Assembly (NCBI GenBank): GCA_029007575.1
Contig: JAQXIB010000142.1
Location: forward strand, 1 to 6,671
Direction of reading: 5' to 3'
DNA: 6,671 nt
From: Clostridiales bacterium
GTDB lineage: Bacteria; Bacillota; Clostridia; Oscillospirales; Ruminococcaceae
Numbering within the stretch: the stretch's first letter is position 1; the number at the start of each line of letters is the position of its first letter. Below the pieces are notes generated by a model. It ran no database searches, had not been told where the DNA came from, and saw only the letters and a program-made list of their open reading frames with translations. The position numbers and the translations under genes were made by a program. Positions 1 through 5,579 of this stretch are shown here, piece after piece.

Positions 1-33
1 CCGAATCATATTGATTCTGCCGTAATACTCTAA
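1..33 (+). CDS. Possible 3' end of an upstream gene (last ten codons)
   Basis: Frame 1 from the window edge is open for ten codons (reading PNHIDSAVIL) and stops at TAA 31-33. The stop lies 14 bp before a strong hairpin that can work as a terminator on the plus strand, which is what the tail of a gene convergent with the AraC regulator would look like. Ten codons are far too few to identify a product. The frame could be open by chance, because frame 2 also runs open to a stop at about 23-25. The only support is position relative to the terminator. Confidence 0.25.
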   Translation, partial: PNHIDSAVIL

Positions 34-47
34 ATGAAAGTTAAGAT

Positions 48-85
48 AAAAAAGGTCTCTACTGAATTAGTGAGAGACCTTTTTT
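48..85. terminator. Bidirectional intrinsic terminator
   Basis: There is a perfect 13 bp inverted repeat with arms 48-60 (A6 then GGTCTCT) and 73-85 (AGAGACC then T6). ACT 61-63 and AGT 69-71 can add three pairs around a small gaatt loop. A6 on one side and T6 on the other give a U-tract in both directions. It begins four bases after the AraC regulator's stop codon at 90-92, so it should terminate that minus-strand gene. It would also serve any plus-strand gene ending just upstream. Confidence 0.9.
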
Positions 86-89
86 CGTA

Positions 90-968
90 TTACACCTCCA
101 GCGTATGTGTGCGAACATACTCAGAGGGAGAACATCCTACCCTTTTTTTAAATTGCTTGGAAAAATAGTACTCATCATAAAATCCGAGTGCCCTGGCTGT
201 TTCTTTAACACTGTTCCCTGTCATAAGTAAAATGATGGAGTGCTTCACTTTATGATCCAGTACGTATTCCATAGGACTTTTGCCATAAATTTGCTTGAAA
301 TAGCTTGAAAACGTCCCGACAGATAAATTAGCCTTTTGCGCTAAATCCGCCAGAGTGTAGGCTTTTTCCGGATGATTGACAAATTCATCATGTATTCTGT
401 ATATGACGTCATCATACTTTCCAAAGGATTCCAATCGGGAAGACTGTTTCAAAATAACATCATAAATACCGGCAATATGCTGATCTCTCTGTAGGTTTTG
501 TTGAAAAGATTCCGTATGCTGTTCCGCTTTTACCAAGGATACAATATGTTGACTGATTGTTCGGGAATCATCGTCATAGATTACCGTCGGAGTGCGAAAA
601 AACAATAAAATATCCTTTTTCCCGATTGCAGCACTGACATGCGCCCAGTTCAATTTTCCGGTTTCTTCCATTTTGATATTATGATATACATACGGCGGTA
701 CAATCAAAGTTTCACCCGGCCCGATTCGATATTCGATTTCACCGATCCTGCAATAATAACACCCCTCCACCACAAAAACGATAACCGTAAAAGGATAACA
801 TCGCTCGTTTTGAATATGCGGTTCTTTGAATGCATCATATTCCCCAATGTAATAGGTGTAGTTGATATTCACAACAGGATTCCCCTTTCCGGATATCTCT
901 AAACCGATCTGATTGCAGCTATTGGCATCCGTCTTGATGTCATAAATTTTCCCTATACTTAATATCAT
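90..968 (-). CDS. AraC-family transcriptional regulator with N-terminal cupin sensor domain
   Basis: This is a 292-residue, one-component, cytoplasmic DNA-binding regulator. Residues about 58-110 have the cupin/AraC sugar-sensing pattern, including the GPGETLIVPP turn followed by YH. Residues 190-290 form the AraC DNA-binding domain with two helix-turn-helix units. HTH1 lies around 206-229 (LADLAQKANLSVGTFSSYFK), and HTH2 around 254-284 ends with the family signature ALGFYDEYYFSKQFKK and GCSPSEY. Length and domain order are normal for the family. The gene is divergent from the GH172-like hydrolase gene, which suggests it activates that gene in response to the sugar released or taken up; this is inferred from context. 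The ATG at 968 has only a weak SD (AAAGAT). An in-frame GTG at 870-872 (residue 33) follows a better AAAGGGG, but starting there would shorten the region before the cupin, so I keep the ATG. I could not resolve a convincing minus-strand promoter for it. The effector is unknown. Confidence 0.93.
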   Translation of the reverse strand: MILSIGKIYDIKTDANSCNQIGLEISGKGNPVVNINYTYYIGEYDAFKEPHIQNERCYPFTVIVFVVEGCYYCRIGEIEYRIGPGETLIVPPYVYHNIKMEETGKLNWAHVSAAIGKKDILLFFRTPTVIYDDDSRTISQHIVSLVKAEQHTESFQQNLQRDQHIAGIYDVILKQSSRLESFGKYDDVIYRIHDEFVNHPEKAYTLADLAQKANLSVGTFSSYFKQIYGKSPMEYVLDHKVKHSIILLMTGNSVKETARALGFYDEYYFSKQFKKRVGCSPSEYVRTHTLEV

Positions 969-1001
969 ACATCTTTATATCGTATAAAACAAGATTATTT
1001 T

Positions 1002-1039
1002 TAAGATAATACATGCAATGGACAATAAGATACATTGCT
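1002..1039. promoter_or_regulatory. Candidate AraC-type operator: direct repeat with 21 bp phasing
   Basis: ATACATGCAA (1009-1018) and ATACATTGCT (1030-1039) are similar half-sites whose starts are exactly 21 bp apart, or two helical turns. TAAGATA also occurs twice just before them (1002-1008 and 1026-1032). The downstream copy overlaps the -35 box of the hydrolase promoter at 1035-1040. Direct half-sites about 21 bp apart with the proximal one touching -35 are the classical activation layout for AraC-family proteins. GCAATG (1015-1020) and CATTGC (1033-1038) also form an inverted repeat, so a palindromic reading is possible. The assignment to the adjacent regulator is inferred. Confidence 0.55.
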
Positions 1040-1063
1040 GTTATCCCTGGAATTTCTTATAAT
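1035..1063 (+). promoter_or_regulatory. Sigma-A-type promoter of the GH172-like gene
   Basis: TTGCTG at 1035-1040 and a perfect TATAAT at 1058-1063 are separated by exactly 17 bp. The -35 box matches consensus at only three positions, which fits a promoter that needs an activator. Transcription would start near 1070, leaving a leader of about 40 nt before GTG 1111. This places the ATG at 1066 upstream of, or at, the transcription start and makes it unusable as the start codon. Confidence 0.75.
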
Positions 1064-1095
1064 AAATGTGTAGTGAACCAATTAAACCACAGCAT

Positions 1096-1113
1096 AAGGA
1101 GGAACAGATCGTG
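1096..1113 (+). promoter_or_regulatory. Ribosome binding site that fixes the GTG start of the hydrolase
   Basis: AAGGAGGAA at 1096-1104 is a near-perfect anti-16S match. Its GGAGG core (1098-1102) sits 8 nt before GTG 1111-1113, which is in frame with the upstream ATG at 1066. No comparable SD precedes that ATG. Confidence 0.85.
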
Positions 1114-2970
1114 ATTGACGAATTAAATGAATTGCTGCATCCCGAAACGCTGCCGCTGCAAAAGCCGGGACGAAGGGCACATTACGAGGGAAGTATAGAC
1201 AAAACCGGAGGAAATGCCGACTGGGACTGGCATCTTTATCAAGACGAAAATAAAGAATGGGTCCTTTTTGAGCAATACGGAGCCGGCTGCATCTATAACT
1301 TTGTACAGCATAGATATATTAACAGTCCGGAGCCAACCTTTCGTTTTTACTTTGACGGAGAAACAACGCCCCGGTTTGAAATAAAGCCCTCCCAATTCGG
1401 TGAAAAATATCCTTTCATCGAACCCTTGGCAGAAAAGTTTATTGGCCCCGATGCGACAGCAACTCATGGACAAAGCATGGTGATTCGGGTTGTCAGAAGT
1501 TTTGTTCCGATGCCGTTTATTTCTTATTGTAAAGTGACCTCTGATATTATGCTGGAAGGAAACATAATCCCGCACGGCGGATGGGGACATATTGTCTATC
1601 ACACCTACTCGCATGACAAACCGGTACAAAGTTTTTGTGCAGATGATAGCAGATACCGTCTCCTTGCCCAGTTGTGGAAACAGTCGGGACGTAATCCGTT
1701 ACAGAGAACAGAAAAAACGCGGGCACTGTCTGATTCATTTGTTTTAAAAGGCAATTCAACCATATCGGTTTTCCGGGATCATAGGGCAGGTCTTGTTACT
1801 GCCATAAAAGTGCAAACGAAAAATTATGCTCAGGAGCATTTGCAAAATCTTTGGATTTGCGCAAAGTGGGACGGACATACTCAAAACGATCTGGAAGTAC
1901 CTTGGGGCTGTCTGTTTTCCAATGAGTTGGGTTATCATCAGGTTACCTATTTATATGCAGGTATGGATGCAGACGGAGGATATTATTGTTATTTCCCGAT
2001 GCCATATCGTCATTCCGCAGAAATTTCAATCGAAAACCGCGGCGGTTCTGATGTTGAAATCGATTATTTTTGCGTGGAATCCACATCGGAATACAATGAA
2101 ATTTACGCTGATGATAAATTCGGCTACTTCATGAACACGCCGTATTATCCCAAAAAACATACCAAAAATGCAGACAGCATCATCGCATCCGTTTCGAATA
2201 TATCCGGACATGTGATCAGCTCGGTAGTAACCGGATATCCGTTCCGAGACGGTGGACGGGCTGACTGTGAAGGTGATGCTCGAATCCATTTCGACGGCAT
2301 TCGCACACCTCAAATCGAAAGCGACGGCAGTGAAAGCTATTCCTGTTACGGCTGGGGATTTTGCAGCCCGCCTCAGTTTAATCCTGCCAGCGGCTATGAC
2401 GGAAAGGAATTTGATGTCCACCATGACTGGAGCATGACACGCCAACTGCCGGGAGATTGTTATCCGTTCTATGACAGTCTGCATTTTGCTTTTGAGTCCT
2501 TTGGATGCAATGATGGTGATATGTATCATTCCGGAACCGTATTTTATTATGGAAGCAAACATTCTTGTATGACTTTTATCCGAGATTTTTCCGCAGCGGA
2601 AGAGACCATGACCTCTTATTTTGAAGGCGATGACGATGATATTGCCGTAGAATTATCGGGTAATCGAGCGAAAACAATCACCTTTTCGGTGCCGATTGAC
2701 CATGCCGGTGAAATCATACTCCGACGCGTCAGTGATCAAGGTCAAGGTCGGCAGTTGGCAACCGTATATGTAGACAATGTTGCTTGTGCACAACCCTGGT
2801 ATAATCCGGATCACAATCCATATAAACGTTGGTTAGAAGATGAGTACATAATTACTTCCGACCATTTACAGAATAAAGATACGGTAACGATTACGATCGT
2901 TCCGGAAGAAATAGAAGGAAAAACCGCATTTAATCAATTCGGAATAAAAGTATACAAAGTTTCCTATTAA
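1111..2970 (+). CDS. DUF2961 / GH172-type glycoside hydrolase
   Basis: From GTG 1111 the protein is 619 residues; an upstream in-frame ATG at 1066 would add 15. It has no signal peptide or membrane segment, so it is predicted cytoplasmic. Features of the DUF2961 (GH172) double jelly-roll family are FYFDGE at 79-84 followed by P-x-F-E-I-x-x-x-x-F-G, MPYRHSAEISIENRGG at 297-312, an HFDGIRTPQ-x-ES-x-G-S-E segment with E408, and a later YDSLHFAFESFG plus HSGTVFYYG. Characterised relatives (family knowledge) are exo-acting alpha-D-fructofuranosidase/difructose-dianhydride I enzymes and D-arabinofuranosidases that use two glutamates. E408 aligns by motif with the Glu of the usual GTGTEDY, but the context here is SDGSESY, and I cannot place the second catalytic Glu with certainty. 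A C-terminal beta-rich region (about 520-619) makes it longer than minimal members. It stands alone between its promoter and a terminator, with an AraC regulator divergent to it. Family membership is fairly secure; substrate is unknown. Confidence 0.85.
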   Translation: MIDELNELLHPETLPLQKPGRRAHYEGSIDKTGGNADWDWHLYQDENKEWVLFEQYGAGCIYNFVQHRYINSPEPTFRFYFDGETTPRFEIKPSQFGEKYPFIEPLAEKFIGPDATATHGQSMVIRVVRSFVPMPFISYCKVTSDIMLEGNIIPHGGWGHIVYHTYSHDKPVQSFCADDSRYRLLAQLWKQSGRNPLQRTEKTRALSDSFVLKGNSTISVFRDHRAGLVTAIKVQTKNYAQEHLQNLWICAKWDGHTQNDLEVPWGCLFSNELGYHQVTYLYAGMDADGGYYCYFPMPYRHSAEISIENRGGSDVEIDYFCVESTSEYNEIYADDKFGYFMNTPYYPKKHTKNADSIIASVSNISGHVISSVVTGYPFRDGGRADCEGDARIHFDGIRTPQIESDGSESYSCYGWGFCSPPQFNPASGYDGKEFDVHHDWSMTRQLPGDCYPFYDSLHFAFESFGCNDGDMYHSGTVFYYGSKHSCMTFIRDFSAAEETMTSYFEGDDDDIAVELSGNRAKTITFSVPIDHAGEIILRRVSDQGQGRQLATVYVDNVACAQPWYNPDHNPYKRWLEDEYIITSDHLQNKDTVTITIVPEEIEGKTAFNQFGIKVYKVSY

Positions 2971-2984
2971 ACATCTTGCGCAAT

Positions 2985-3069
2985 AAAAGTCCCCGCCTTG
3001 ATGAACTACGCCCATCTGTTAGATATATGATCTACAAATGGAGCCCGTTCAAAAAAGGCGGGGACTTTT
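2985..3069. terminator. 85 nt extended hairpin, likely bidirectional terminator between convergent genes
   Basis: AAAAGTCCCCGCCTT (2985-2999) is perfectly complementary to 3055-3069, giving a 15 bp GC-rich basal stem. The plus-strand copy ends in T5 and the minus-strand copy in T4, so it can end both the hydrolase transcript and the convergent AraC transcript. The 55 nt between the arms is not an open loop. TGAAC 3002-3006 pairs with GTTCA 3047-3051, CCAT 3012-3015 with ATGG 3038-3041, and TAGAT 3020-3024 with ATCTA 3030-3034 around ATATG. The result is one long interrupted rod, which is larger than a simple terminator. Confidence 0.75.
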
Positions 3070-3133
3070 TCTATGATGATTTTCCTCTGTGCTAATTTTA
3101 CTCTTTGCGCGCGGCTTCTTTCGCCTGCAGCAG

Positions 3134-3162
3134 TGATGCCGCCAATCGGCGTCATTTTCATT
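3134..3162 (+). terminator. Second small intrinsic terminator, plus strand
   Basis: TGATGCCG (3134-3141) and CGGCGTCA (3147-3154) form an 8 bp stem (one G-T pair) around CCAAT. It is followed on the plus strand by TTTT-CA-TTTTT, which runs into the 3' end of the convergent AraC gene. This polarity would stop leftover plus-strand transcripts before they become antisense to that gene. There is no T-run on the minus strand, so it should not terminate the AraC gene itself. Confidence 0.55.
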
Positions 3163-3985
3163 TTTCAGACATGTCCTCCCGCGGAGAAACCCCAAACCGC
3201 TTACAATAAGAACGATAAAACGCGGAATAATCTTTAAACCCGCTCTTTTGGCATGCCTCCATCGCAGGCTGGCCCTCCCGAAGCAGTGATCTTGCGTTCA
3301 TCAACCGCTTTGCCAGAATATACTCCCCGACCGGCGAACCGGTTGCTTGCTTAAATAAACGATTGATCTGGGAAACGCTCAGAAAAAAACGCTCACTCAA
3401 CAAATTCAGCGACAGATCATCGCTTAAATGCTGATTAATATAGGAGATCATTTTTTCCGCCGAGGTTCTCTGTACCGAAAACGGATCGTCTTTTTTTAAA
3501 AATGCCGTATAAAGCTGTTCCAGCAAGGAATAAAGATAAGATAGTATCTTTAAACGCCGCTCTTGTTCATTCTCAGCCGGCGCGCACATGGCATCTAACA
3601 GTTCCATGGGGCGCATTTTCTCAAATTCGGTAGGGAAATAACGGTTTTTTTGCCCAAGCGGACGATCCCAAAAAGCCTTCAGCAAATATCTTTCCGGATC
3701 AACAGCGTCCAATAGGCTGTCCGCAAACTGAATGACATACCGCTCATACGGCTTTTCGGATATAATCCTCACCTTATGAACTTCGGAGGGACGCATAATA
3801 AGAATACAGCCCGGCTTTAAAGCATAGGCGTTTCCTTCCACTAAATATTCGGCATTTCCGGACAAAAAACAATAAATCTCATACTGATCATGAATATGAA
3901 GAAAAAAGTCTTTTTGCTGCGGATGGGTGTCATAATTATGGGTAAACTGCAAATCATCCTTTCGATAAACACAAAGCTCCGACAT
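3158..3985 (-). CDS. AraC-family transcriptional regulator, probable regulator of the uxaC-uxuA operon
   Basis: This is a 275-residue cytoplasmic regulator. The N-terminal cupin carries LHIHDQYEIYCFLSG at 29-43 (H30, H32, E36), LKPGCILIMRPSEVH at 56-70 and a short second strand set to about 90. A helical linker spans about 120-165. The DNA-binding domain starts near 172, with HTH1 around 192-215 (LNLLSERFFLSVSQINRLFK) and HTH2 around 241-267, ending in SAFYRSYCKRFGVSPRE. Length is typical. ATG 3983-3985 is preceded on the minus strand by AAAGGAG about 10 nt away, so the start is well supported. The gene is divergent from uxaC, and their promoters and repeats share one intergenic region, so control of hexuronate catabolism and of its own expression is the natural inference. 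Hexuronate operons are more often under GntR- or LacI-type regulators, so the effector is not obvious. Paralogy to the other AraC gene in the window looks distant. Confidence 0.93.
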   Translation of the reverse strand: MSELCVYRKDDLQFTHNYDTHPQQKDFFLHIHDQYEIYCFLSGNAEYLVEGNAYALKPGCILIMRPSEVHKVRIISEKPYERYVIQFADSLLDAVDPERYLLKAFWDRPLGQKNRYFPTEFEKMRPMELLDAMCAPAENEQERRLKILSYLYSLLEQLYTAFLKKDDPFSVQRTSAEKMISYINQHLSDDLSLNLLSERFFLSVSQINRLFKQATGSPVGEYILAKRLMNARSLLREGQPAMEACQKSGFKDYSAFYRSYCKRFGVSPREDMSEK

Positions 3986-4076
3986 GGTAATATTTCTCCT
4001 TTCGGCTCCGGCGCCGCGTCATCATTTTATTGTTTTTTTGGTCGAAATCTACCCGCCTGTATCAACATCTAAGTTT

Positions 4077-4105
4077 ATCATATCATGTCATGCGCAGATT
4101 TGCAA
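4077..4105 (-). promoter_or_regulatory. Promoter of the second AraC regulator
   Basis: Read on the minus strand, TTGCAA (4105-4100) and TATGAT (4082-4077) are spaced by 17 bp. They match consensus at four and five positions. Transcription would start near 4070, giving a leader of about 85 nt. The -35 box lies inside the first ATTTGCAAT repeat, so a protein bound there would be expected to affect the regulator's own transcription. Confidence 0.55.
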
Positions 4106-4139
4106 TGTTATTTGCAATAATACTCAATTGATTTGTAAA
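4098..4139. promoter_or_regulatory. Candidate operator: three ATTTGCAAT-like repeats between divergent promoters
   Basis: ATTTGCAAT occurs perfectly at 4098-4106 and 4110-4118. A weaker copy, ATTTGTAAA, lies at 4131-4139. Copies 2 and 3 start 21 bp apart, and copies 1 and 2 start 12 bp apart. Copy 1 overlaps the minus-strand -35 box and copy 3 overlaps the uxaC -35 box. This layout suits one AraC-type protein controlling both directions. TCAATTGA (4124-4131) is an additional short palindrome. The DNA is AT-rich, so chance similarity of the third copy is possible. Confidence 0.5.
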
Positions 4140-4156
4140 TATATACAATCTATAAT
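4128..4156 (+). promoter_or_regulatory. Sigma-A-type promoter of the uxaC-uxuA operon
   Basis: TTGATT at 4128-4133 and a perfect TATAAT at 4151-4156 are separated by 17 bp. The expected transcription start near 4163 leaves a leader of about 43 nt to TTG 4206. The -35 box overlaps the third ATTTGCAAT-like repeat and the TCAATTGA palindrome. Confidence 0.75.
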
Positions 4157-4189
4157 AAAGGTATCATAAAGTAATGAAATGAAAATTCG

Positions 4190-4208
4190 AAAGGAGTTTT
4201 CCGGTTTG
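4190..4208 (+). promoter_or_regulatory. Ribosome binding site that points to a TTG start for uxaC
   Basis: AAAGGAG at 4190-4196 lies 9 nt before TTG 4206-4208. The in-frame ATG at 4179 lies upstream of this SD and has no SD of its own, only AT-rich sequence about 16 nt after the predicted transcription start. The TTG start gives an N-terminus of MQNNYLLPSKTA, which reaches the family's conserved LL-x-x-x-T-A-x-x-LY segment. Confidence 0.75.
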
Positions 4209-5579
4209 CAAAACAACTATCTGCTCCCCTCAAAGACAGCGCAAACGCTCTATCAATCCGTTCGTGAACTGCCGATTTACGACTATCATTGTCATCTGTC
4301 TCCCAAGGAAATCTGGGAGGACAAACCTTTCGATAACATCGGCGAAATGTGGCTGGCAGGTGATCACTATAAGTGGCGGTTAATGCGGGCAGCCGGCATT
4401 TCTGAAGACAAAATAACGGGAACTGCGTCTTGGAAAGAAAAATTTCTTGCCTATGCGCAAGCCATCTCTTTGGCGGCGGGCAATCCGCTCTACCACTGGA
4501 CACAGATGGAATTGAGCTTGTATTTCGGTATTGAAACTGCTTTGTCTCCCGATACTGCCGAAGTAATCTGGGATGAAGCCAACCGCGTGATCGCCGAAAA
4601 AAAGCTCTCGCCCCGCAAGCTGATGAAACAGGCAAACACGGTATACGTTGCCACCACCGACGATGTGGCGGATTCACTGGAATACCATCGTTTACTGCAA
4701 AACGATGATACGCTTTCCACCAAAGTAACACCCTCCTTTCGCACCGATAATCTGTTGCAAATCCGGCGACCTGGCTACCGTTCCTACATAGAAAAGCTGT
4801 CGGCGGTTTCCGAAATCGAAATCACCGATCTTGCTTCATACGATGCCGCAATTGAAAAACGGCTTCGCTTCTTTATCGAATCCGGCTGCCGTTTTACCGA
4901 TGTGGGACTGCCTTCTTTCCCGGATCGGATCGGTTCGGACGCAGAAGCAGACGATGTGCTGCGGAAAGCGATTGCCGAAGAAACAATCTCAGATGCGGAA
5001 TATTCCGCTTTTCTGGGACGGATGTATCTGTTCTTGGGAAAACTATATCAAAAGTACAACGTCGTGATGCAACTGCATCTTGCGGTACAGCGCAACATCA
5101 ACACGCCGCTGTTTCAGGCGGCAGGCGCTGACAGCGGCGGCGACTGCATCGGTGATCCGATCCCCGGTCAACACCTCATTGCCGTTTTAGACGCGATCCA
5201 CCAAGACGGCGGCTTGCCGGAAACGATTTTATACACCCTCAATCCGGTCATGAACGATCAGCTCTGCGCCATCGCAGGCAGCTTCCCGCATGTCAGAGTG
5301 GGTGCGGCATGGTGGTTTAACGACCACAAGGAAGGTATTGAAGAAGTCATTCGCACCATTGCCCGCGTCGGTCATATCGGCAGCTTTCTCGGCATGCTGA
5401 CCGACAGCCGCAGCTTTTTGTCTTATGCAAGGCACGATTATTTCCGGCGTATTCTTTGCAGCATCCTCGCCGGGTGGCAGGACAGCGGCGAATTTGCGGG
5501 AGATACCGAACAGCTTGCCAAGGCAATTTGCTGTGACAACATTAAAAATTTGATTGAGAAAGGAAAGAAACCGGAATGA
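4206..5579 (+). CDS. uxaC: Uronate isomerase (glucuronate/galacturonate isomerase, EC 5.3.1.12)
   Basis: UxaC interconverts D-glucuronate with D-fructuronate and D-galacturonate with D-tagaturonate in the cytoplasm, the first step of hexuronate catabolism. It belongs to the amidohydrolase superfamily with a TIM barrel. From TTG 4206 it has 457 residues (466 from ATG 4179), within the normal range of about 460-470. Visible signatures are YDYHCHLSPKEIW with the metal-type H28 and H30, GNPLYHWTQMEL, TTDD at 150-153 followed by DSLEYH, HLAVQRN starting at H291, AWWFNDH at 368-374 and the hallmark GMLTDSRSFLSYARH from 396 with YFRRILC after it. All key segments are intact. It is the first gene of the operon and its stop overlaps the uxuA start in an ATGA. 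GC content looks higher than in the left half of the window. Confidence 0.97.
   Translation: MQNNYLLPSKTAQTLYQSVRELPIYDYHCHLSPKEIWEDKPFDNIGEMWLAGDHYKWRLMRAAGISEDKITGTASWKEKFLAYAQAISLAAGNPLYHWTQMELSLYFGIETALSPDTAEVIWDEANRVIAEKKLSPRKLMKQANTVYVATTDDVADSLEYHRLLQNDDTLSTKVTPSFRTDNLLQIRRPGYRSYIEKLSAVSEIEITDLASYDAAIEKRLRFFIESGCRFTDVGLPSFPDRIGSDAEADDVLRKAIAEETISDAEYSAFLGRMYLFLGKLYQKYNVVMQLHLAVQRNINTPLFQAAGADSGGDCIGDPIPGQHLIAVLDAIHQDGGLPETILYTLNPVMNDQLCAIAGSFPHVRVGAAWWFNDHKEGIEEVIRTIARVGHIGSFLGMLTDSRSFLSYARHDYFRRILCSILAGWQDSGEFAGDTEQLAKAICCDNIKNLIEKGKKPE

Noticed and set aside
969..1034. Minus-strand promoter for the first AraC regulator (TATTAT around 1007-1012)
   Set aside because: No acceptable -35 box lies 16-18 bp upstream of any -10-like sequence I found, so I did not call it.
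1123..1629. Long open frame on the minus strand inside the hydrolase gene (168 codons)
   Set aside because: It is fully antisense to a protein with clear family motifs, shows no recognisable domain and has no promoter or SD of note. It is a coding shadow.
2026..2562. Minus-strand open frame opposite the middle of the hydrolase gene (178 codons)
   Set aside because: It overlaps the GH172-type motifs on the other strand, has no SD-supported start and shows no family resemblance.
4008..4015. CGGCGCCG palindrome in the leader of the second AraC gene
   Set aside because: An 8 bp self-complementary GC block near the SD. Only a 4 bp stem can form locally, so a regulatory hairpin is not supported.
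4079..4092. Short tandem TCATA-TCATG-TCATG repeat
   Set aside because: Three 5 bp units with variation in an AT-rich promoter region, overlapping the minus-strand -10 box. It is not long or regular enough to call a repeat element.
4174..4182. Tiny ATG-AAA-TGA upstream open frame in the uxaC leader
   Set aside because: Three codons with no SD in AT-rich leader sequence; most likely chance, although it overlaps the unused ATG at 4179.
4150..4731. Minus-strand open frame across the uxaC promoter and 5' half (193 codons)
   Set aside because: It is antisense to conserved UxaC sequence, with an Arg/Pro/Cys-rich composition typical of a reverse-frame artefact.
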